A DNA stretch of 64,000 nt from Holophagae bacterium (GTDB lineage Bacteria; Acidobacteriota; Holophagae; Acanthopleuribacterales; Acanthopleuribacteraceae): NCBI GenBank assembly GCA_030429565.1, contig JAUIFE010000021.1, forward strand, positions 62,001 to 126,000. The letters run 5' to 3'. The position numbers were made by a program, and so were the translations under genes. The notes beneath the pieces are model-generated. The model saw nothing but the letters and a program-made list of their open reading frames with translations. It was not told where the DNA came from and did not search any database. Below are positions 8,622 to 17,333 of the stretch, in pieces. Position 1 is the stretch's first letter. Each line of letters begins with the position of its first letter.

Positions 8622-9557
8622 ATGATGTTGTCGCCCCCATTGAAAAGCTTGGTCCTGCAGACCGAAGTGCGCCGGATGGTTAAAAGCATCGCGGTTTGGT
8701 TGGTGTTGGTGTCGGCGTTGTCCGCTTTTGCCGCCGATGTTCCGGTGCGCGTGCTGGATGGTGTTCATTACGAAAAAGACCTGTTCTCGCTGGGGTCGCA
8801 GGTGATCGTTGAAGGCGTCGTCGACGGCGATGTTTCGGCCGTCAACGGCGACGTACATGTTAAAGGTCGCATTGCCGGTAACGTCACCGCTCTCAACGGC
8901 AATGTGACGCTTTACCGTGACGCCGTGGTGATGGGTAACCTGGTGTGTATTGCCGGCGAAGTAACCCGCCATGATGAATCTGACCTAAGTGGGCGCTTGA
9001 TTCACCACTTTGCGCCTTCGCGCGTTCAGGAAGCCTCTTTGTTGCAGAGCTTTAACGGGCGCATGGCCTTTGTTTTTGCCCAGTCGTTTGTCCTTTTTCT
9101 GCTGCTCATCGTCACCTACTACATTTTTCCCAACCAGATGAACGAGGCCGGCTTTCAGTTGACACAAGATTTGGCACGTCACTTTGTGATTGGCTTGGTT
9201 ACCGTTGCCGCCTTTTCAGTCGCGCTTTTCTTTAGCATTTTGTTGATGGTGGTATTGATCGGCTTTCCTTTGTTTTTACTGTTTGCCGGTGGGTTCACCG
9301 TGGTCGGCGTGTTCGGTGCGATGGTCGTGTTTCATCGTGCCGCCCAGGGCTTAGAGGCGCTCTCGGGTGGTTTGGTAACCACTGTGCCCGCTTCGCTTTT
9401 GGCCGTCGCCGCTGCCGTGTTGTTGGGCCAAGTGCCTTACGTTAATCAGCTTGCGTTCGCTGTTTGTCTGGTGTTGGGCTGCGGGGTGGTCATTGAAACC
9501 CGCTTCGGTACGAACAAGCAGTGGTTCACCAAAAAGAAACGCTATTGGGGCGCCTGA
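8622..9557 (+). CDS. Bactofilin-like beta-repeat membrane protein
   Basis: About 311 residues. Seen: a signal-peptide-like stretch (MVKSIAVWLVLVSALSAFA), then a short right-handed beta-helix-like repeat region (VIVEGVVDGDVSAVNGDVHV, GRIAGNVTALNGNVTL) typical of polymer-forming cytoskeletal proteins, then four hydrophobic helices in the C-terminal half. The repeat domain presumably lies outside the cytoplasm. The ATG at 8622 is chosen because GAGG lies at 8612-8615; a later ATG at 8676 would start directly at the signal peptide. It is the third gene of the sigma/anti-sigma operon, so it may be its envelope-stress output. Precise function is unknown. Confidence 0.65.
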   Translation: MMLSPPLKSLVLQTEVRRMVKSIAVWLVLVSALSAFAADVPVRVLDGVHYEKDLFSLGSQVIVEGVVDGDVSAVNGDVHVKGRIAGNVTALNGNVTLYRDAVVMGNLVCIAGEVTRHDESDLSGRLIHHFAPSRVQEASLLQSFNGRMAFVFAQSFVLFLLLIVTYYIFPNQMNEAGFQLTQDLARHFVIGLVTVAAFSVALFFSILLMVVLIGFPLFLLFAGGFTVVGVFGAMVVFHRAAQGLEALSGGLVTTVPASLLAVAAAVLLGQVPYVNQLAFAVCLVLGCGVVIETRFGTNKQWFTKKKRYWGA

Positions 9558-9766
9558 TCACAGGTCGCCGGCTTGGGTGCCCTCGCGCACACGTCTGTTC
9601 CCTGATTTGGGTTAAAATGTAGCGGAAATTCAGGTTACCGTTTCGGTTCCGGGGATCACGTGTTTAAATAGTCGGCAACTCATGCTTGATGGCTTGTCGA
9701 TACAGGGGCTCGGGGTTTATAGGCTCGTTGGTCGCCTGGTGTTTCTTGAAATCATAAAGGTGGGAC

Positions 9767-11233
9767 ATGTCTAGATCGGTTTTACGGCGCAAAAACAGTG
9801 ATGGTGGAACGGAAGATTTTGAACTCACCAAGTCGGTGACCACCATCGGCCGCAGTCGCTCCAATGACATCGTAATCAACGATACGTCAGTTTCCAGGCT
9901 TCACGTCCGAATTGAGAACCGCAACGGTCAGTTCTACATTCTCGACAACAACTCTTCCAACGGCACCTTTCTCAACAAAAAGAAAATTGGTGAGGCGCCG
10001 ATTCGCGACGGTGATCAATTAGTTACCGGCCGGATTAGCTTTGACTTTATGGAGTTGGAGCCGTTGCCCGCTGCTGCTGAAGATTCGGCGACGGCGACCT
10101 TGCCCACCATCGACAGTGAGCAAGCCCTCAATTACGTAAAATCAACACGGCCCATGCAGGCTATGCCGCCCGACCACGATCGCACGCTGCGTTCCGGTGA
10201 GAACGACGACCCCTTTTGGACGCCGCCGCCTTCTCCCGCCGCTGCATCTCAGTCGGCGCCCGCCCATGTGGCTCAGGTTCATCAACCGCCACCGCCGGCC
10301 GCCGGCGGCGATGCGCCCTTCAACGAGGAGTTGCTCGAGTGGGACGATTCGGCGCTTGATGATTTAAATCGTGGTGGTGCGCCGCCGCGCGTGCCCGCCG
10401 CGGGGCCGCCGCCCGTCGCGCCGCCGCCGGCCGAAGTGCCTTATCAAGATTTCGATGTTCACGAATCCGAAGCCCCGACCGAACCACCCGTCGCGGCGCC
10501 CCACGGCCGATTTCCACTGCCGGTGCCTGGTGCATCGCCTGAGCCGCCGCCACCGCCGGCTGGTGCGGCACCACCTGCCGCCGCTGCGCCGCAAGGTCGC
10601 TTTCCGTTGCCTGTGCCCGGTGTCGGCCCGGAGACACCGCCGCCACCGCCGCCTGGCGCTGATGCACAAGCGCCCGCCCAGCCGCAGGGACGTTTTCCGT
10701 TACCGGTGCCCGGTGCCGATCCGGCGCCGCCGCCACCGCCTACCGCTCAGGCAGGCCCGCCGCCCGCCGCTGTGCCGCAGCCCGAGCCGGCCGCTGGGGG
10801 CTCGATTTTCGACAACGCCGCACCTGCCTCATCCAAACGCTGGGTGGCCGCCGAACCAACGCCGCGTATTATTGCCGGTCTGATTGATTTCGGTGTCGCC
10901 TTTGCCTTGTATCTGCCAGGGACCATCTTGGGGATTTTGGGTCTGGGTTTATTTGCTTCGATTTTAAACCTTTTGGCGATGGTTGCCGTGCTGGCCCACC
11001 CTGTTGTTGGTTGGTTGCGCTTTGGCAAAACCATTGGCAAACACGTGATGAAACTGAAAATCATCGAGGAAAGCCATCCGCGCGCCGAGGGCATTTCGCC
11101 GCAGGCCATTGCGTTCCGCATGCTGGTGACCGGTTTTACCTTCGGTATTTCCTTCTTGTTCATCTTTAAGGGGCCTGAGTTCCGCACCCTGCACGACAAA
11201 ATTGCGGGGACCAAGGTGATTAAAGACGCTTGA
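9767..11233 (+). CDS. FHA domain protein with proline-rich repeats and RDD membrane domain
   Basis: 488 residues. Seen in order: an FHA phosphothreonine-binding domain (about 25-90, with GRSRSNDIVI, SRLH and NNSSNGTFLN), a long Pro/Ala-rich linker holding three copies of GRFPLPVPG (starting near 247, 277 and 308), and a C-terminal RDD domain (about 358-485) with hydrophobic helices and the sequence HVMKLKIIEE. It should sit in the inner membrane with the FHA domain in the cytoplasm, reading a kinase-phosphorylated partner. AAAGG precedes the ATG by seven bases. It is not adjacent to a kinase; the nearest is the kinase at 21.9-23.4 kb. What the RDD part transports or binds is unknown. Confidence 0.85.
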   Translation: MSRSVLRRKNSDGGTEDFELTKSVTTIGRSRSNDIVINDTSVSRLHVRIENRNGQFYILDNNSSNGTFLNKKKIGEAPIRDGDQLVTGRISFDFMELEPLPAAAEDSATATLPTIDSEQALNYVKSTRPMQAMPPDHDRTLRSGENDDPFWTPPPSPAAASQSAPAHVAQVHQPPPPAAGGDAPFNEELLEWDDSALDDLNRGGAPPRVPAAGPPPVAPPPAEVPYQDFDVHESEAPTEPPVAAPHGRFPLPVPGASPEPPPPPAGAAPPAAAAPQGRFPLPVPGVGPETPPPPPPGADAQAPAQPQGRFPLPVPGADPAPPPPPTAQAGPPPAAVPQPEPAAGGSIFDNAAPASSKRWVAAEPTPRIIAGLIDFGVAFALYLPGTILGILGLGLFASILNLLAMVAVLAHPVVGWLRFGKTIGKHVMKLKIIEESHPRAEGISPQAIAFRMLVTGFTFGISFLFIFKGPEFRTLHDKIAGTKVIKDA

Positions 11234-11281
11234 CGGTAGGGCCGCCGTGGCGGTCAAATTTCGCATAACAGGAATGTGGTT

Positions 11282-11803
11282 ATGATTTTGACAGGTCCGG
11301 AAATTCAACGGCGCATTGGTTCCGACATCTTCATTGAGCCCTATCGCGAGCAGCAACTCAACCCCAACAGCTACAACCTGCGCTTGCATGAAGACCTCAT
11401 GGTTTACGACACCCATGAGCTCGATATGGCCAAGCCCAACACCGCCTCGCCGCTTAAAATCCCCGACGAGGGATTGCTGCTCGAGCCGCACCGTTTGTAC
11501 CTGGGGCGGACCGTGGAGCGTACCGAAACCTACAATCTGGTGCCGATGTTGGAAGGGCGCTCATCGGTAGGGCGTTTGGGTCTGTTTGTCCATGTAACAG
11601 CCGGCTTTGGTGATGTGGGTTTTAAGGGTTTTTGGACTTTGGAAATCTTCGCTGTGCAGCCTATTCGCATTTATAAACACGTTGAAATTTGCCAGATTTT
11701 TTACCACACCATTAGCGGCGAACAAAAAACATACGATAGTGGTAAATACCAAAACAACACCGGTATTCAGCCCAGTATGTTGTACAAAGATTTTCAAAAA
11801 TAA
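11282..11803 (+). CDS. dcd: dCTP deaminase
   Basis: A 173-residue trimeric deaminase that converts dCTP to dUTP for thymidylate synthesis. Seen: MILTGPEIQRRI, the LNPNSYNLRLHEDL strand, the nucleotide-binding GRSSVGRLGLFVHVTAGFGD, and the catalytic glutamate in GFWTLEIFA. The ATG at 11282 lies eight bases after AGGA; an upstream GTG at 11276 is in frame but closer to the ribosome site. A bifunctional dCTP deaminase/dUTPase cannot be excluded from sequence alone. Confidence 0.92.
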   Translation: MILTGPEIQRRIGSDIFIEPYREQQLNPNSYNLRLHEDLMVYDTHELDMAKPNTASPLKIPDEGLLLEPHRLYLGRTVERTETYNLVPMLEGRSSVGRLGLFVHVTAGFGDVGFKGFWTLEIFAVQPIRIYKHVEICQIFYHTISGEQKTYDSGKYQNNTGIQPSMLYKDFQK

Positions 11804-12021
11804 CGGAAGCATCCCGTCTTCGGTTGTCGTGCCTTGTGCATCGTCGTTTCGTTATGGCTGTGGTCGCTGACCTGTTGAGAACAAGACACTTGGGCGCCGG
11901 ATGGGCAACCCGTGATGGGTGCTCGCCGGCCTGTGCTCTTTTAAGGTGTAGTTGTTTTTTGGGGCCTGGCTTTTTTTCCGTATGCGGCATGCCCCGATGC
12001 GGTGTCGCTTTTGGCGCACCC

Positions 12022-12053
12022 CAAAAAAAACAACAGGGTCGCATTTGCGACCC
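12022..12053 (-). terminator. Terminator of the zinc-ribbon protein gene
   Basis: Stem GGGTCGC / GCGACCC with loop ATTT. On the minus strand it is followed by TGTTGTTTTTTTT. It lies about 50 bases after the stop codon at 12105. The rest of the roughly 300-base gap up to dcd shows nothing recognisable. Confidence 0.8.
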
Positions 12054-12104
12054 CGAGCTGTGTGAATGTCTTTTGTCGACGAAAAAAAACGCCGGACGAG
12101 AAAA

Positions 12105-12548
12105 TTAAAGGCGGGTTTTGCCTTGCATTAACATTTTCTCTCCCGATTCAAAAAGTGTTATGATCTTATCCGGACCGGGAATCTCAGTGACAACACCTTT
12201 TCCAAAACTAACATGTGTGATACGGTCTTCTACCTTAAAGGTCTCGTACATGTTATAGGGTTTAGCCGTCTCGTCATTCCACGTGCTGACCAAAGCGCTC
12301 CAGCGTGCTGCAGCCGATGATTGAGCCGCGCTAGAAGAACTCGCGCGCCGCGATGAAGAGCTGCTACTGGATCTTTTGGTTGTGGTTTTGGCTTTTGCCA
12401 CCCGGTGATTGTGTTCGCTGTTGCAAGTAAGGCAACGCACCCGACGTGGTTGATCGTCAACCATCGCAACAACCCGGTGATTCAAAACCATCTTGCAGCG
12501 ACCACAATAGGATTCCAATTCGCTGCCAACACTCAGTTTTTTGAACAT
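12105..12548 (-). CDS. Zinc-ribbon protein with Ser-rich linker and UvrD-tail/CarD-like beta domain
   Basis: 147 residues. Seen: an N-terminal zinc ribbon (C15/C18 in YCGRC and C39/C42 in CLTC), a basic serine-rich low-complexity linker (about 55-85), and a C-terminal module (about 103-147: VEDRITHVSFGKGVVTEI, then DKIITLFESGEK) that resembles the Tudor-like tail of UvrD/PcrA helicases and the RNA-polymerase-binding domain of CarD-type proteins. An RNA-polymerase- or nucleic-acid-associated role is inferred. AGGGGG precedes the ATG. It is divergent from the RNase E/G gene. I know no named family with this exact arrangement. Confidence 0.65.
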   Translation of the reverse strand: MFKKLSVGSELESYCGRCKMVLNHRVVAMVDDQPRRVRCLTCNSEHNHRVAKAKTTTKRSSSSSSSRRASSSSAAQSSAAARWSALVSTWNDETAKPYNMYETFKVEDRITHVSFGKGVVTEIPGPDKIITLFESGEKMLMQGKTRL

Positions 12549-12560
12549 GTCATTTCCCCC

Positions 12561-12588
12561 TTGCCTAGGTACCCAAAGTTCCTATGAT
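12561..12588 (+). promoter_or_regulatory. Predicted sigma-70 promoter of the RNase E/G gene
   Basis: TTGCCT, 16-base spacer, TATGAT, ending 60 bases before the start codon. A TTGACA at 12618-12623 is too close to the ATG to serve as a -35 box for this gene. Confidence 0.5.
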
Positions 12589-12647
12589 AGCAAACCTAGG
12601 AGAATGATCTAAGAGTTTTGACAAATTAGGATCGAGGTTTCAATTTC

Positions 12648-14687
12648 ATGCCCAAGTATAAGATGCTCATTAACGCCAGAGATTTCGACCAGTTGCGCGT
12701 TGCCATCATTAATGAGAAAGGGCTTCTCGAGCAAATCGATTTCGAGTCGATGAACAACACGAGCAACCTTGGCAACATCTACAAAGCCACGATTACCGCC
12801 ATTGAGCCAAGCCTGCAGGCGACTTTTGTCGACTACGGCGGTAACCGCCACGGTTTCTTGCCTTTCAACGAAATCCACTCGCGTTATCACACCGGCAATG
12901 ATCGCCGTGTGCCCGTTCACGAACGCATTAAAGTCGGCACCGAAGTGATCGTTCAGATCGCCCGTGAGGAAATCGGCCTCAAGGGTGCCTACATGACGTC
13001 CTACCTCTCGTTGCCAGGTCAATATCTGGTGATGATGCCGCTGACCAGCAAGGTCGGCATCTCTCGCAAAATTACCGCCCAAGAAGATCGCCAACACCTG
13101 CGTCAGGTGCTCGAACAGATCACCGTGCCGGACGGCATGGGTTACATCATTCGCACCGCGGGTCTGGGTAAATCACGCGAACAAATTCAGCGCGATCTCA
13201 ATATTTTGACCTCCACGTGGCGTGAGCTCGAATCGCGCTCGGCATCGCGACCCAGTCCCTCGCTGTTGTACCGCGAGGACGACGTGGTTACCCGCACCAT
13301 TCGCGATTACTTCAACGAAGACATAAGCGAAATCCTTGTTGACGACAACGAGGTTTTTCAAACCATCAACAGTTACTTCAAAAAGATCTTGCCCAGCTAT
13401 GCGCACATCGTCCGCCAATACCGCTCTAAGCAGCCGCTCTTCACCAAGTACAACTTGGACGAGCAGGTCGAACGGATCTTCACCCAAAAGATTCAGTTGC
13501 CGTCCGGTGGGTCCATCGTCATCGAGCAAACCGAAGCTTTGGTTGTGATCGACGTGAACAGTGGTAAGACCTCTGAGGGGAACCTCGAGTCAACCGCCTT
13601 TAAAGCCAACGTAGAGGCTGCCGACGAAGTCGCACGGCAATTGCGTTTGCGCGATTTGGGTGGGTTGGTCGTCATCGATTTCATCGACCTCAAGGATAAA
13701 CGGCACAGCCATGAAGTTGAGCAGCGCCTGCGCGAAGCCTTGAAAGCAGACAAGGCTCGTATTACTATTTCCGGGTTAAGTCGTTTTGGGCTTTTGGAAA
13801 TGTCGCGCCAGCGTATCAACACGTCCAAAGAAGTACGCCATTACGTCGACTGTCCTACTTGTAACGGAACAGGTCGCTTTAAGTCGATGGAGTTGCAGGC
13901 CTTAGATCTCCTGCGGCGCGTCAAATTATACGTCTACAACGGTACCGTTAAGGAATTGAAAGTCAGCGTTTCCGAACAGTTGACCTTGCACTTACTCAAC
14001 GAACGTCGCAACGAGTTGTTGGAACTCGAAAAACGGTACCAGACCAAAATTGTGCTTTTGACCCGGCCGGGGCGCAACATGCCGCCTCATTTCGATGTGA
14101 CCCGCCGAGCGCAGCAGGAGGAAAAAGAGAATATGGTAATGCCGGCACCGCTCTCGTTATCGACCATGGCTGCGTCCATGAGCGAGAAGGATATCAACCA
14201 GCAAAAAGACTACCGCGAAGAGAAGCTGGAAGGTTTGGAAAAGATGACCTTCGAAGAGCTGCGCACCCAAGATATTCCCATTCCGCAAGACCTGCATCCT
14301 TTCGAGCGCTTCAACTTCTCCGTACGGGTGATGTTAATGAAACGTCATGGCTTGTACGAAGAGCGTATGGATGAGTTCAAAGACGCCGCCAAGCAAAAAA
14401 TCATGGGTTTCCGCAATCAGGGCAAACCCGAATCGCAAGCCGAAGAGAAAGCCGCCGCGCCGAACGCTTACAGCAAAGGCAAAGACACGCGTGCCTCAGC
14501 CATGCGCTCGCAGTCTAGCACCCGTGAAGAACCTGCCGAGGGCGAAGCCGCCGCCGGGGTGCCGCACGAACAGGAAAGCGTGGCGCAACGCCGCGTGCCC
14601 GTTGGTGTTGCGCGCCATAATCCGCGCCATCGTGGACGCGGCCGAGGTCGTGGCCGCGGACGCAGTCACGGGCGTGGCGGGCGTTAA
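12648..14687 (+). CDS. Ribonuclease E/G family endoribonuclease
   Basis: 679 residues; single-strand endoribonuclease for rRNA and mRNA processing. Seen: an S1-like RNA-binding domain (about 38-120), the catalytic aspartates D302 (VVIDVNSGK) and D344 (VVIDFIDLKD) at nearly the same positions as in E. coli RNase E, and the zinc-link cysteines C402/C405 in DCPTCNGTGR. After about residue 500 comes a charged extension ending in an Arg-Gly repeat (RGRGRGRGR), probably RNA-binding. It is longer than RNase G (about 490) but lacks the large RNase E scaffold. GAGG at 12634-12637 supports the ATG. Followed by its own terminator. Confidence 0.94.
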   Translation: MPKYKMLINARDFDQLRVAIINEKGLLEQIDFESMNNTSNLGNIYKATITAIEPSLQATFVDYGGNRHGFLPFNEIHSRYHTGNDRRVPVHERIKVGTEVIVQIAREEIGLKGAYMTSYLSLPGQYLVMMPLTSKVGISRKITAQEDRQHLRQVLEQITVPDGMGYIIRTAGLGKSREQIQRDLNILTSTWRELESRSASRPSPSLLYREDDVVTRTIRDYFNEDISEILVDDNEVFQTINSYFKKILPSYAHIVRQYRSKQPLFTKYNLDEQVERIFTQKIQLPSGGSIVIEQTEALVVIDVNSGKTSEGNLESTAFKANVEAADEVARQLRLRDLGGLVVIDFIDLKDKRHSHEVEQRLREALKADKARITISGLSRFGLLEMSRQRINTSKEVRHYVDCPTCNGTGRFKSMELQALDLLRRVKLYVYNGTVKELKVSVSEQLTLHLLNERRNELLELEKRYQTKIVLLTRPGRNMPPHFDVTRRAQQEEKENMVMPAPLSLSTMAASMSEKDINQQKDYREEKLEGLEKMTFEELRTQDIPIPQDLHPFERFNFSVRVMLMKRHGLYEERMDEFKDAAKQKIMGFRNQGKPESQAEEKAAAPNAYSKGKDTRASAMRSQSSTREEPAEGEAAAGVPHEQESVAQRRVPVGVARHNPRHRGRGRGRGRGRSHGRGGR

Positions 14688-14718
14688 TCGTCGCACCCAT
14701 CCTTAATTAATGAACGTC

Positions 14719-14757
14719 AAGGCGTCGCAGCTCCGGCCGCGGCGCCTTTTCTATTTT
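14719..14757 (+). terminator. Terminator of the RNase E/G gene
   Basis: Ten-pair stem AAGGCGTCGC / GCGGCGCCTT (one G-U pair), ten-base loop, followed by TTCTATTTT. It lies just after the stop and before purS. Confidence 0.8.
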
Positions 14758-14832
14758 CCCATGCGGCATTTCCGGCGCTCCTGGTGTACAATCGTTTCCC
14801 CGTGGAGCCAAACGTTGTTTCATGGGGTTTTT

Positions 14833-15078
14833 ATGAAAAAAGTACGTGTCATTGTTCGATTGCGATCCGGGGTTCTGGATCCTCAGGGTAAAACCGCCGA
14901 GCATGCTTTGAATTCGCTCGGCTATGAAGACGTAAAAGATGTTCGGATCGGCAAAGTCATTGAGCTTCAAGTCGATACCGAATTGAGCGGCGACGCCCTC
15001 ACGCGTCGGGTTGGCGAAATGTGCGATAAGCTGTTGGCCAATCCCGTGATTGAAGATTACGAAATCCTGGAGGGCTGA
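14833..15078 (+). CDS. purS: Phosphoribosylformylglycinamidine synthase, PurS subunit
   Basis: 81 residues, the usual size. PurS bridges PurL and PurQ in the glutamine-dependent conversion of FGAR to FGAM in purine synthesis. Seen: KVRVIVRLRSGVLDPQGKTAEHAL, the family's VRIGKVIELQVD strand, and the MCDKLLANPVIEDYEI end. The ATG at 14833 gives the canonical N-terminus; the frame is open upstream but crosses the preceding terminator. The gene ends two bases before purQ. purL is not in the window. Confidence 0.96.
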   Translation: MKKVRVIVRLRSGVLDPQGKTAEHALNSLGYEDVKDVRIGKVIELQVDTELSGDALTRRVGEMCDKLLANPVIEDYEILEG

Positions 15079-15080
15079 TC

Positions 15081-15779
15081 ATGCGCGTATCAGTACTGAT
15101 CTTTCCGGGAAGTAACTGCGACATGGATGCCGTCCACGCATGGTCGCGGGTTTTGCATGCCAAGGTAACGCCGGTTTGGCACAAGGATCACGATCTTGCC
15201 AACCCCGATTTGGTTTTTATTCCCGGTGGTTTTTCATTCGGCGATTACCTGCGTTCGGGCGCCATTGCCAGTTTTTCACCCGTTATGCAGGACGTGGCGC
15301 GTTTCGCGGAGAAGGGCGGTTACGTGTTTGGCGTGTGCAACGGCTTTCAGATTCTTTGTGAAATGGGGCTGCTGCCTGGTGCTTTGTTGACCAACAAGAA
15401 CCTGCGTTTCCTGTGCGAAGATGTTCACATCCGCGTCGAAAACCAAAAGTCACCCTTTACCGCCAAATTGGCAAGCGATCAGGTGTTGAACATTCCCATT
15501 GCGCACGGCATGGGTCAGTACTTCGCCGACGCCGAAACCTTGCAGCGCTTGGAAGAAAACGGCCAGGTCGCATTTCGCTACTGCGATGCCGCTGGTGAGC
15601 TCACCGAGACCGCCAACCCCAACGGCAGCTTGAACCACATTGCCGGAATCACCGATGCCGGCGGGCGCGTGTTGGGCATGATGCCGCACCCTGAGCGCCA
15701 CGCTGAGGCTGAGTTGGGTTCCATCGACGGCGCCGTGTTGCTCAGCTCCATCATGCAGCATTTCAGCAAGGTAGCCTGA
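15081..15779 (+). CDS. purQ: Phosphoribosylformylglycinamidine synthase, PurQ (glutaminase) subunit
   Basis: 232 residues; class I glutamine amidotransferase that feeds ammonia to PurL. Seen: VLIFPGSNCDMDAVHAW, the oxyanion segment FIPGGFSFGDYLRSGAIA, the nucleophile cysteine in VFGVCNGFQILCEMGLLPG, and the His-Glu pair in MMPHPERHAE. GGAGGG in the end of purS serves as its ribosome site. It is coupled to purS, and the following atpZ-like gene starts two bases after its stop codon. Confidence 0.97.
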   Translation: MRVSVLIFPGSNCDMDAVHAWSRVLHAKVTPVWHKDHDLANPDLVFIPGGFSFGDYLRSGAIASFSPVMQDVARFAEKGGYVFGVCNGFQILCEMGLLPGALLTNKNLRFLCEDVHIRVENQKSPFTAKLASDQVLNIPIAHGMGQYFADAETLQRLEENGQVAFRYCDAAGELTETANPNGSLNHIAGITDAGGRVLGMMPHPERHAEAELGSIDGAVLLSSIMQHFSKVA

Positions 15780-15780
15780 T

Positions 15781-16062
15781 TTGTCGCCAAACGGTCGTGA
15801 GTACTTGCGCTTGGCCACGGTGGGAACCCACCTGTTGGCGTCAACCCTGGTTGGTTTTGCCATTGGCCACCAATTGTTGGACCCCTGGTTGGGGACCAAA
15901 CCGGTATTTACGGCCGTTTTTTCGTTAGTTGGCATTGCCGCCGGCTTTTTGAACCTATACCGCGAGGTGGTTAAACTCGACCGCGCGGAAGAAGAGGCGC
16001 GGCGACGCGAGGAAGCCGGCCTGTCGGCAGGGGAGAATGCTGAATCCAATGACCGCCTCTGA
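15781..16062 (+). CDS. AtpZ-like small membrane protein (ATP synthase-associated)
   Basis: 93 residues with a TTG start; AAGG at 15768-15771 is nine bases upstream. Seen: two hydrophobic helices (THLLASTLVGFAIGHQLLD and FTAVFSLVGIAAGFLNLYRE) followed by a charged tail (RAEEEARRREEAG). This is the AtpZ / F0F1-ATPase-associated pattern found before atpI and atpB. Members help assemble the c-ring or import Mg2+/Ca2+; which applies here is unknown. It overlaps the next gene by 26 bases. Confidence 0.75.
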   Translation: MSPNGREYLRLATVGTHLLASTLVGFAIGHQLLDPWLGTKPVFTAVFSLVGIAAGFLNLYREVVKLDRAEEEARRREEAGLSAGENAESNDRL

Positions 16063-16483
16063 TCAGGATCCTGAACACGAAGCCGATAACGGCGCGGACG
16101 TCCGTGCCGAGGACGATGGCCAAGGGTACATTCGCAAGCTGTACCGCATCATGCTGGTGCTGGCGGCGCTGGGTAGCCCCTGGCCGTTTTTGTTCGACAG
16201 CGCTACCGCCGGAATTAGCTTCCTCTGTGGCGCGAGCTTTATTGCGTTGGTCGTGTTTTTGTGGGATCTGTCGTTGGGTTTGGCGCTCCATCCAAAGCGG
16301 CCGAATCCCGTGGTGGGCGGCCTTTTGGTTTTTCTCCATTACGGCTTGCTTGGTGGGGTCTTTTATGCAATGATTTCGCTGTTTGACGTGAGCTGGGCAT
16401 GGTTTTCAACCGGTACCGTCGTTTTGGTTCCCAGCTTGTTACTGGCGCTTTTTTTTGCTTCACCCAAAGCGCCCACCGTTTAG
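16037..16483 (+). CDS. AtpI-like membrane protein (ATP synthase subunit I)
   Basis: 148 residues. Seen: an acidic N-terminus, then four hydrophobic helices (about 36-57, 60-80, 94-114 and 121-142) without strong motifs. Position directly before atpB and after an AtpZ-like gene makes an AtpI role, assisting c-ring assembly, likely. The ATG at 16037 sits very close to the AGGGGAG ribosome site; a second in-frame ATG at 16049 is a plausible alternative. The identification rests more on context than on sequence. Confidence 0.6.
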   Translation: MLNPMTASDQDPEHEADNGADVRAEDDGQGYIRKLYRIMLVLAALGSPWPFLFDSATAGISFLCGASFIALVVFLWDLSLGLALHPKRPNPVVGGLLVFLHYGLLGGVFYAMISLFDVSWAWFSTGTVVLVPSLLLALFFASPKAPTV

Positions 16484-16561
16484 TGTTCCGTCTGAAGAGC
16501 TTGACCCTTTTTCGTCAGCCTCAAGAAATGCGAAGTAAATTAGCAGTAGGTAGGCTTTAGT

Positions 16562-17245
16562 ATGGAAACCCATCTCTCCCTTTGGTCATTATGGTTGGAA
16601 GGTGTTTTACACCACGACGCACTGCACTGGGAGCACGTAGTTTCGGCCGGTGTTGTTTTTCTTCTCCTTACCGTACTGGCCGTGATCGTTAAGTCCAAAA
16701 TTAGTTTGATCCCCTCTGGTCTCCAACAATTCATTGAAGTGGTTGTCGAAGGCCTGCTGCATATGATCGATGAAAACATCGGTCCCCATGGTCGCAAGTA
16801 CCTGCCATTGATCGGCGCGCTGGCATTTTTCATTTTTGTCAGCAACTTCCTCGGCATGTTGCCAGGATTCCAGCCTGCGACCGGCAACTTCAACACCACC
16901 TTGGCTTGTGCCTTGATCGTGTTTGTTTACTACAACTTCGAAGGTCTTCGCGAAAACGGCGTTGGTTACCTCAAGCACTTTGTCGGTCCCATTCCGCTGA
17001 TGGCGCCGATCATGATTCCCATTGAAATTGTCGGTCACTTGGCACGGCCTTTCTCCTTGGGGATCCGCTTGTTTGGCAACATCTCCGGTGAGCACGTTGT
17101 TACTTTGGTTTTCTACGGCTTGGCCGCCTGGATCGTGCCTGCGCCGCTGATGATCATCGGTCTCTTTGCCGCCTTGCTGCAAACCTTCGTTTTTGTCATG
17201 CTGACCACCATTTATCTGGCCGGCGCGATCGCTCACGATCACTAG
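16562..17245 (+). CDS. atpB: F-type ATP synthase subunit a
   Basis: 227 residues; membrane stator subunit that forms the ion half-channels against the c-ring. Seen: the family core FVSNFLGMLPGFQPATGNFNTT, then MIPIEIVGHLARPFSLGIRLFGNISGEH, where the second arginine is the essential stator charge, and the last helix LLQTFVFVMLTTIYLAGAI. Hydrophobic helices span most of the protein. It is followed 88 bases later by atpE. Genes for b, delta and the F1 subunits are absent, so the ATP synthase genes are split between loci in this genome. Confidence 0.96.
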   Translation: METHLSLWSLWLEGVLHHDALHWEHVVSAGVVFLLLTVLAVIVKSKISLIPSGLQQFIEVVVEGLLHMIDENIGPHGRKYLPLIGALAFFIFVSNFLGMLPGFQPATGNFNTTLACALIVFVYYNFEGLRENGVGYLKHFVGPIPLMAPIMIPIEIVGHLARPFSLGIRLFGNISGEHVVTLVFYGLAAWIVPAPLMIIGLFAALLQTFVFVMLTTIYLAGAIAHDH

Positions 17246-17333
17246 ACCTTTCTCAAAATTACGAGGTTTCTAACCTCAACCCCCGAGGCTTCGTCTCCGA
17301 AACGACCCTCAAATCTCAATTGGAGGAATTCCA

